DNA of 13,167 bases from NCBI GenBank assembly GCA_902459845.2, contig CABPSV020000508.1, positions 1,515 to 14,681 of the forward strand. The letters are read 5' to 3'. This document shows positions 1 through 6,186 of this stretch, in pieces (position 1 is the first letter of the stretch; each line of letters begins with the position of its first letter). The notes below the pieces were generated by a model. The model saw only the letters and a program-made list of their open reading frames with translations. It did no database searches and was not told where the DNA came from. Both the position numbers and the translations under genes were made by a program. Origin of the DNA: Hepatocystis sp. ex Piliocolobus tephrosceles. Lineage: Eukaryota > Apicomplexa > Aconoidasida > Haemosporida > Plasmodiidae.

Positions 1-150
1 CCACTGTTTCTACTGCCACTGTTTCTACTGCCACTGTTTCTACTGCCACTGTTTCTACTGCCACTGTTTCTACTGCCACTGTTTCTACTGCCACTGCTTT
101 TACTACCACTGTTTCTACTGCCACTGTTTCTACTGCCACTGTTTATATTG
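1..150 (-). repeat. 15-bp coding tandem repeat (Ser-Gly-Ser-Arg-Asn units)
   Basis: Ten adjacent 15-bp units (plus-strand form ccactgtttctactg) fill 1-150 in frame with the LisH protein. They encode five-residue units of Ser, Gly, Ser, Arg and Asn. Units at 91-105 and 136-150 carry substitutions; the others are nearly identical. The array runs off the left edge, so its true copy number is unknown. Near-identity at the DNA level points to recent expansion by slippage or unequal exchange. Confidence 0.95.
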
Positions 151-1358
151 TCATCGTTTTCATTACCATGAGTCTTCATATTGCATTCCTCTATGTTATC
201 ACTTTTTAAATTTCTATTACTATCCTTAATATTTATGTTACTGTTTTTTCCTTTTCGTAATAATTTTTTCGAAGTCTTTGCCTCTGCAAAAATTTTAGCA
301 TAACTTTTTTTAATATCTTGAAAAGATAAATTAGTATTACCATGATTTAAAATTGCATATTTGTTAAGGGTCGCTTGGTAGATATTGCTCTTAGGTTTTA
401 CCTTAGGTTTATTATTTTCTACCTCCGAATCTTTTACATTGTCCTCCTTTTCAATTTCAATTTTTACATTGTCACCCTCTACAATGTTATTCTTTATATT
501 ATCTTCTTTTATATTTTCAAACTTGTCATTATCTTCCTTTACGTTTTGATCATTTATATTATTATCATTTACATTTACATTTACATTCCCATTTATATTA
601 TCATTCTCTTTATTATCATTTTGTTCGATATTTTCTATATTATTAGTTTCACTATTAACATTATTATTTTTAGTACCTCTAGTAAATATTGTAGTTCTAG
701 TAGTTCTAGTACCTCTAGTAGCTCTAATACCCCTTGTACCTCGAGTAACTCTAAGAGTTCTAGCACGTGTAGTACCTCTAGTAGCTATAATACTATCTCT
801 ATTATTTTTTATTTTTTTTTCTTTGTTATTTTTATTAATAAGATTCATTTTATTAGTTTTATTACCATTATTACTATTATTATTGTCACTATGATCAGTA
901 TTTATATGTGTATTTTTTTTTTTTCCACGTAAATTAGTGGTAGTACCCCTTTTATTTTGTTTTTTAGAAGTTTCTACAATTTTATTTTTATTAGCACTTG
1001 TATTTGTTGTTCCTTTGAATAGAAAACACCTACTCCCCAAAAAAAAGTTATCAGATGTTATGCCATTTGTACCTTTTAAACAATTATGTTTTTTACAAAG
1101 GGTAAATGGTTGTTTACAAAAATATATTTTTCCAGTTAATTCATCACTATGACACTCTAAATAAGTTAATGCGATTGCTTTATGTAAAAGTGATACTAAA
1201 GTGTTACATGGAATTATTTCATAATGACTTTCATAAAAAGAGTTGTTAGTTAAATCACATTCATTATAAAATGCATAAGCACTGTGCAAATACCCGTTAT
1301 CTAACATATAACGATATATATATAAATTAACTTCGTCCGCTGTTAAATCTATTTTCAT
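1..1358 (-). CDS. LisH-domain protein, TBL1/Sif2-like WD40 corepressor subunit, N-terminal part (3' truncated by window edge)
   Basis: The minus-strand frame is open without a stop from an ATG at 1358-1356 to base 1 (452 codons), so the rest lies off the left edge. I chose this start because the conserved domain begins at residue 4 and the ATG is preceded by an A-rich context after a 21-T tract. Residues about 4-70 match the LisH module of the TBL1/TBL1XR1/Sif2 family: a DEVN motif, then IYRYMLDNGYLHSAYAF, an acidic turn, and a second helical stretch with LVSLLHKAIALTYLE. In that family LisH mediates oligomerisation, and a C-terminal WD40 propeller works in histone-deacetylase corepressor complexes in the nucleus. 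No WD40 repeat is visible here, so that assignment is inference. After LisH come a Cys-containing segment (about 85-115), a basic Arg/Thr-rich stretch (about 192-232), Asn/Asp/Glu-rich sequence, a more ordered segment (about 330-375), and a Ser/Gly/Arg/Asn repeat at the cut end. LisH is fairly sure; TBL1-type is likely. Confidence 0.8.
   Translation of the reverse strand, partial: MKIDLTADEVNLYIYRYMLDNGYLHSAYAFYNECDLTNNSFYESHYEIIPCNTLVSLLHKAIALTYLECHSDELTGKIYFCKQPFTLCKKHNCLKGTNGITSDNFFLGSRCFLFKGTTNTSANKNKIVETSKKQNKRGTTTNLRGKKKNTHINTDHSDNNNSNNGNKTNKMNLINKNNKEKKIKNNRDSIIATRGTTRARTLRVTRGTRGIRATRGTRTTRTTIFTRGTKNNNVNSETNNIENIEQNDNKENDNINGNVNVNVNDNNINDQNVKEDNDKFENIKEDNIKNNIVEGDNVKIEIEKEDNVKDSEVENNKPKVKPKSNIYQATLNKYAILNHGNTNLSFQDIKKSYAKIFAEAKTSKKLLRKGKNSNINIKDSNRNLKSDNIEECNMKTHGNENDDNINSGSRNSGSRNSGSKSSGSRNSGSRNSGSRNSGSRNSGSRNSGSRNS
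664..783 (-). repeat. Degenerate Thr-Arg-Gly-rich basic coding repeat
   Basis: Imperfect 9-12 bp units built around ACT-AGA-GGT/ACT give a strongly basic stretch of TRG, TRT and TRA motifs (residues about 192-232 of the LisH protein). It is the only clearly basic, Asn-poor block in the protein. It could be a nucleic-acid-binding or nuclear-localisation segment, but that is inference from composition only. Confidence 0.75.
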
Positions 1359-1369
1359 TTTTAAAATAG

Positions 1370-1390
1370 TTTTTTTTTTTTTTTTTTTTT
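1370..1390. repeat. Poly(dA:dT) tract immediately upstream of the LisH-gene start
   Basis: A run of 21 T on the plus strand (21 A in the sense direction of the leftward gene) ends 11 bp upstream of its ATG. Such tracts typically exclude nucleosomes in Plasmodium promoters. A role here is inferred from position only. Confidence 0.85.
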
Positions 1391-1429
1391 ATTTTATTCA
1401 CAAAAAAATAAAAAAAAAAAACTATATAC

Positions 1430-1433
<4 letters not shown>

Positions 1434-1463
<30 letters not shown>
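1434..1463. repeat. (TA)n microsatellite
   Basis: A nearly pure alternating TA run lies about 80 bp upstream of the LisH-gene ATG. Comparable (TA)n runs occur around 2309-2336, 2607-2626 and 3395-3436 in the same intergenic region. Confidence 0.95.
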
Positions 1464-1466
<3 letters not shown>

Positions 1467-1524
1467 GCTTCTTCATAATTATACATGATATAACATGTTT
1501 AATTTGTTGTTTTTTTTTATATTT

Positions 1525-1610
1525 ATATATTTGTATGTTTATATATTTGTGTGTTTATATATTTGTATGTTTATATATTTGTGTGTTTATATATTTGTAT
1601 ATTTATATAT
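1525..1610. repeat. 16-bp AT-rich tandem repeat
   Basis: Imperfect copies of atatatttgtatgttt / atatatttgtgtgttt are repeated about five times. The long frames seen across it are translations of the repeat and not genes. Confidence 0.85.
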
Positions 1611-1621
1611 TTAATTTTTTG

Positions 1622-1712
1622 TTTTGCTGTTTTTGCATTTTTTGCATTTTTTGCATTTTTTGCTTTTTTTGCTTTTTTTGCTTTTTTTGCTTTTTTTGTA
1701 TTTTTTACATTT
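1622..1712. repeat. 9-bp tandem repeat (gcatttttt / gcttttttt)
   Basis: Seven or more 9-bp units run head to tail, first as gcatttttt and then as gcttttttt. The 9-bp period keeps all frames open and gives artefactual Phe-rich ladders on the plus strand. Confidence 0.9.
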
Positions 1713-2095
1713 TTAACTACTTTAATATGTTTAAATTGTTTTTATTTTTGTCATTTTTTTTTTTTTTTCTTCTTATTTTATTTCCGTTCTTCCTTTTTTC
1801 GTTATTGTTTTAAAATCATGTTTATTCAAAATACAAAAAGCTCTATCGTTTATATAAATATCTTTTTATAAATATATTTTTTTAACACAAAATCTCGCAT
1901 ATATAAATATAAGCTAACTGTTATTAAACAATAATGCAATATCTTATATATTTTTTTTATTTTTTTTTTCATTACATGAGCTTAATATATTTATTAAATG
2001 TTAATTTGCATATAATATTTATAAATTTATATATTTGGATATTCTTGTATAAATATATAAAATACATAAATAAAATAAGTAAATATATAAATGTT

Positions 2096-2097
<2 letters not shown>

Positions 2098-2127
<30 letters not shown>
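2098..2127. repeat. 30-bp poly(dT) tract
   Basis: An uninterrupted run of 30 T on the plus strand, flanked by TA-rich sequence, lies about 740 bp upstream of the LisH-gene start. No further function can be read from it. Confidence 0.9.
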
Positions 2128-2129
<2 letters not shown>

Positions 2130-2302
2130 TTATTTTATGTAAAAATAAAATTTATGCAAATTTTTATAAATTATTACATTTAAAAAATTTATGTATTAAT
2201 GTATATATAAATCTTCATTAAATCTTTTTAATTTTTTTGACAATATATCTTTTCATAACATACAATGGAAGTGTTCACATGTATTTATGTATATATTTAT
2301 GT

Positions 2303-2342
<40 letters not shown>

Positions 2343-2865
2343 GTATATATATGCACAAGGCTCGTATACATATACTCATAAATGTACATGCGTATTTGTA
2401 TTAAATAATTATTGCTATATACAGCTCATTGTGATGCATACGACATGTTTTTGAATAATTTATTGTAAAGTTATTTGTATACACTATTCCTTAATGCTTA
2501 ACATAAATATATCTTACTATACTAAACTAATCAATAAAATGTAATTTAAATAACATTTATAAAAGATCACATTACATAAATATTCATGTTCGTGTATATT
2601 CATTTATATATATATATATATATATAAATGATTTATTCTTTTTTGTTTTTTTATAAAGCTTTATTACTGTTATATTTCCAATTTACAATTGTAGGAAATT
2701 GTTTTTTCATCAGATCTTATCAATTTTTCGTTTTAACGAATTTATAAAATTTTGTAAATTATATATACATATATACATATATATATATATATTTATTTAT
2801 TTGTTTGTTTAATGATAATGACAATGATAATAATATATACACACATTTATTTACTTTAATTTTAC

Positions 2866-2938
2866 TTTTTTACGTTATTTTTTACGTTATTTTTTATGTT
2901 ATTTTTTATGTTATTTTTTACGTTATTTTTTACGTTCC
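2866..2938. repeat. 12-bp tandem repeat (ttattttttacg)
   Basis: About six 12-bp units of the form ttattttttacg or ttattttttatg, differing at one C/T position, run head to tail. Confidence 0.9.
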
Positions 2939-3179
2939 TTTTTCTGTAATACTTATATCAACTGTATATCACTCAAGTCATAATACATAGATTGTTCTCG
3001 ACCTTTTCCTACATTTCCGATTACCCCCTTTTTTACTTTTTATTTATTTCTTTCTTTTTTTTTTTTTTTTTTTCCTTTTGTACCATGCTCGTGTATGCGT
3101 TTTAGACACTTCCTCTTTTCATTTGTTCGCAATTTGTTTTTTTTTTTTTTTGATCAAACAAATTAATAATTCATAAAGC

Positions 3180-3210
3180 GCTAAAATAATTCAAAGCAAA
3201 ATATTTTAGC
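3180..3210. other. 9-bp perfect hairpin in intergenic DNA
   Basis: GCTAAAATA at 3180-3188 is followed, after a 13-nt loop, by its perfect reverse complement at 3202-3210. It sits in the least AT-biased patch of the intergenic region. The stem is short and has only two G-C pairs, so it may be chance. Confidence 0.35.
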
Positions 3211-3391
3211 TTAATCCAATTCGTAGCACTTCCTTAATTTTTACAAATACAGGCAAGGCAAAGTGTTATAAATTTATTAATGTGTACACATAAATAAATA
3301 CCACATATCATGTAGGTGCTTATATACAAATAAAAACAAAACAAGCGATACAAATAAAATTTACATGTATCTTTTATATTTTATACAAAAA

Positions 3392-3438
<47 letters not shown>

Positions 3439-3875
3439 GTAATTTTTTTTTTCTCTTGATTCAAACTCTTTGCAAGCAAAATATATATGAAATGATATAA
3501 AACATTCAGGTTTTTATATATATGAAATATTGACAAGGAATTGAAACATTGACATGGAATATTTATAAAATTAAAACTGTATGTATATACATTGATAACA
3601 CAAAATATAATTTTGCTTTATTACAAGGCTTGTAATTTTTTTATTTTTTTATGCTTTTGTGAATTAAATAAAAAAAAAAAAACTTACTCAAATAAAAACA
3701 TTTTAGTAAATAGGTTTTTTGATATAGATAACAGTACAATCATATATGCATATGTTAACACTTTTATCCACATGAGAATATTTTACAAAATGCAGTTTTA
3801 TAATAAAACTTAAAGCACAAAAGCAGGTGTTTTTTTTTTTTTTTTTATATTTGAAAATGTAAAAAATAAAGTGGA

Positions 3876-4017
3876 ATGAAACAAAATGAAACAAAATAAA
3901 ACAAAACAAAATAAAACAAAACAAAACAAAATAAAACAAAACAAAATAAAACAAAACAAAATAAAATAAAACAAAATAAAGCAAAACAAAATGAAATAAA
4001 GCAAAATGAAATGAAAA
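3876..4017. repeat. AAAAC/AAAAT pentanucleotide array
   Basis: About 28 five-base units (aaaac, aaaat, with some gaaac and aaagc) run head to tail on the plus strand. The Phe/Leu/Cys-rich frames on the minus strand across it are artefacts of the repeat. Confidence 0.9.
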
Positions 4018-4146
4018 TGCATCGCTAAATAACTTTTTATTTTTGCGCCATAAATACATACAAACTATTTTGGTAAACCCTGTAAAAAAAAAAATTTCTA
4101 ATGTCAAAAACAAATATGTATAAACGATTTAATCAAAGTAACATGC

Positions 4147-4148
<2 letters not shown>

Positions 4149-4183
<35 letters not shown>
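4149..4183. repeat. 35-bp poly(dA) tract
   Basis: An uninterrupted run of 35 A on the plus strand borders the TTGTACA array. It is the longest homopolymer in the window, so its exact length in the assembly is uncertain. Confidence 0.9.
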
Positions 4184-4186
<3 letters not shown>

Positions 4187-4230
4187 TTATTCATATATCC
4201 ACATATATAATATATATATATATATATATA

Positions 4231-4480
4231 TTGTACATATATATATTGTACATATATATATATATTGTACATATATATATTGTACATATATATTGTACAT
4301 ATATATATTGTACATATATATTGTACATATATATTGTACATATATATATTGTACATATATATATATTGTACATATATATATATTGTACATATATATATTG
4401 TACATATATATATATTGTACATATATATATTGTACATATATATATATATTGTACATATGTTTATGTGTTTATATTGTACA
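4231..4480. repeat. TTGTACA/(TA)n array, 16 copies
   Basis: Sixteen copies of the heptamer TTGTACA start at 4231, 4246, 4265, 4280, 4293, 4308, 4321, 4334, 4349, 4366, 4383, 4398, 4415, 4430, 4449 and 4474. All but the last spacing are 13, 15, 17 or 19 bp, that is, the heptamer plus three to six TA steps. The heptamer itself is invariant while only the TA spacer length varies. Open frames on both strands across it are Ile-Tyr-Cys-Thr ladders and not genes. Confidence 0.95.
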
Positions 4481-4623
4481 AAGATTTGAACAGTTTTTTG
4501 AAAACTTAACAATCAGAAAAAACATACATAACACATTATCTACAATATTCTATATATATATATACAGAATGTATAAATATATATACACAATGTATAAATA
4601 TATAATATAAATATAAGCACGCA

Positions 4624-4631
4624 TGCATGCA
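4624..4631. promoter_or_regulatory. TGCATGCA palindrome, candidate ApiAP2 site
   Basis: TGCATGCA sits within the longer palindrome GCATGCATGC (4621-4630). TGCATGCA is a known recognition motif of Plasmodium ApiAP2 regulators such as AP2-Sp and AP2-EXP. It lies about 3.3 kb upstream of the LisH-gene ATG and 1.6 kb past the NHE stop, so it is distant from either start. The match is exact, but its function is inference. Confidence 0.3.
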
Positions 4632-5160
4632 TATATAACAAGGCAATGCTCATAAAAAAAAACAACATACGATTTTGTAACCGCATTACTATGTTTAATA
4701 CGAAAAAGATATCAATGCATTAGCTAAAAACTAAAATATATTAATTTTTTTTTTTTTAATTTTAAAATATATATAATGTAAACTATTTTTATGCTACTCG
4801 TACAAAATTTTGAATAAAGATATGAACAAAAAATTGAGCAAAAAATAGAATAAAAATTGTAATAAATAAATAGTTCACACAACAGTAAGTTAAAAATATT
4901 TGATTCCAGTACTAATTAATTATATTTTATATCTAATTTTTTTTATTTAGCGCTTCTTTTTTTTTTTTTTTTTATTTCACTATCTGCACTCTTATACAAT
5001 TTTTAAAAATTATAAAAAAATAAAAAAGGAAACAATGTAAGTGCATTTTTTTTTTATTTGATCGGAAAGATGTGCATTTACACATATGCATATATATGTT
5101 AAATATGTTAAATGATATTAATAAAAATATCTGTGGAATACACTTCTTGTAAAGAAATAA

Positions 5161-5302
5161 AAAATGTGCTGCAAAAAATGTGCTGCAAAAAATGAGATGA
5201 AAAAAATGAGATGAAAAAAATGAGATGAAAAAAATGAGATGAAAAAAATTCGTTACAAAAAATGAGATGAAAAAAATTCGTTGCAAAAAATGCGTTAAAA
5301 AA
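5161..5302. repeat. 14-bp A-rich tandem repeat
   Basis: About ten imperfect 14-bp units of the form atgagatgaaaaaa run across this stretch, with variants carrying tgctgc, ttcgtt or gcgtt in place of the core. The minus-strand Phe/Ser/His-rich frame here is a translation of the repeat. Confidence 0.85.
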
Positions 5303-5562
5303 AAAGCATTTGAATTAATAATATTAACTATATAATTGACTATTAATTTTTATATATATCAAAATGAACATTTTTTTTACTTCGTTAATACAACATTTAT
5401 TAAAGTAGATTTAAATAAAATAAAAAAAAAAATCATATACATATATAGTTTATTGTTTTAAAAAGTATATTTGCTAATTCAGTTGCACATATTATGTATA
5501 TTTATGCTTATAAAAATATATTTGCACATAAATAAATAAGCATAAATAAATTAAAAGTAAAC

Positions 5563-5728
5563 AAAAGAAGATACAAAAAAAGGAAAGGCAAAAAAAAAAA
5601 GGAATAGTACAAAAAAAGAAAAAATACAAAAAAAGAAAAAACACAAAAAAGGAAAAAGCACAAAAAAAGGAACACACAAAAAAAGAAAAAGCACAAAAAA
5701 AAAGAAATACATACAAAAAAAAAGGTAA
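5563..5728. repeat. Irregular A-rich repeat (aaaaaaagg/aaaaagcac)
   Basis: Interleaved copies of caaaaaaagg, aaaaagcac and similar words form an irregular array. Its minus strand gives Phe/Leu/Cys ladders in two frames at once, which argues against a gene. Confidence 0.8.
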
Positions 5729-6186
5729 AAATATATAGAAACACATAAAAAATAAATATGTAAACATTTCTTTTACGTAAAATTCATAAGGAAATAAAAA
5801 TTATATATACATTCAAGGTACAACTGAGTAAAACAAAAAATAGTTATTTTATATATTTTCATCTAATTAATAAACAAAACAAATGAAAAAAAAAAAAGTT
5901 AAGTGCAAATAAAAATTCATAGCTATAAAAGGAAGTAGACATACATACATACATATATAATATATATGTATATCCATTTAGAGCTTTCCGTTTAGAGCTT
6001 TTCACTTAACTTTTATTTTTTCACACAAAAAAAAAGAGGAATTATTTAATTTCGGAATATGTTCTGTATAAATATTAATTTATTATTTTTTTTTTTTTTT
6101 GAACATCTTTATTTTTTTACATTATATATATACATATATATATTTAATGCGCTCAGGGGTTAGTTAGGTCTTTTTTTACAAATGTT

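Larger units (their letters stand above)
1359..6186. other. Intergenic region between NHE and the LisH gene; no convincing gene
   Basis: I see no coding sequence or recognisable RNA gene in these 4.8 kb. Every long open frame on either strand is a translation of simple sequence (poly-Phe, Ile-Tyr, Leu-Phe or Cys-Thr-Tyr-Ile ladders) and changes identity with frame. Because both flanking genes read leftwards, the right part should hold the NHE 3' UTR and poly(A) site, and the left part the promoter and 5' leader of the LisH gene. An AATAAA hexamer on the minus strand lies at 6084-6079, about 100 bases past the NHE stop; it is weak evidence in such AT-rich DNA. The least AT-rich patch is about 2990-3260, still without a feature I can name. 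Poly(dA:dT) tracts of 20 or more bases occur at 1370-1390, 2098-2127 and 4149-4183; tracts like these are common in Plasmodium promoter DNA. Confidence 0.75.

Noticed and set aside
1..150. Possible CRISPR or other repeat-spacer array
   Set aside because: The 15-bp units are directly adjacent with no spacers and lie in frame within a coding sequence of a eukaryotic genome.
375..1152. Two plus-strand frames (375-932 and 937-1152)
   Set aside because: They are antisense to the LisH gene. One is Ile/Tyr/Phe-rich and Ser-rich low complexity, and the minus strand holds a recognisable domain over the same bases.
4149..4480. Possible centromere or replication origin from the extreme AT content
   Set aside because: Plasmodium centromeres are about 2 kb of over 97% AT with compact arrays. 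These are short separate simple repeats with regular G/C words, between ordinary chromosomal genes.
4101..4610. Overlapping Ile-Tyr-Cys-Thr frames on both strands
   Set aside because: They are translations of poly(A) and the TTGTACA/(TA)n array, and the same peptide ladder appears in several frames.
5492..5767. Minus-strand Phe/Leu/Cys-rich frames that look like a membrane protein
   Set aside because: Two overlapping frames give the same ladder from A-rich repeats. There is no conserved motif, and the hydrophobicity is a by-product of poly(T).
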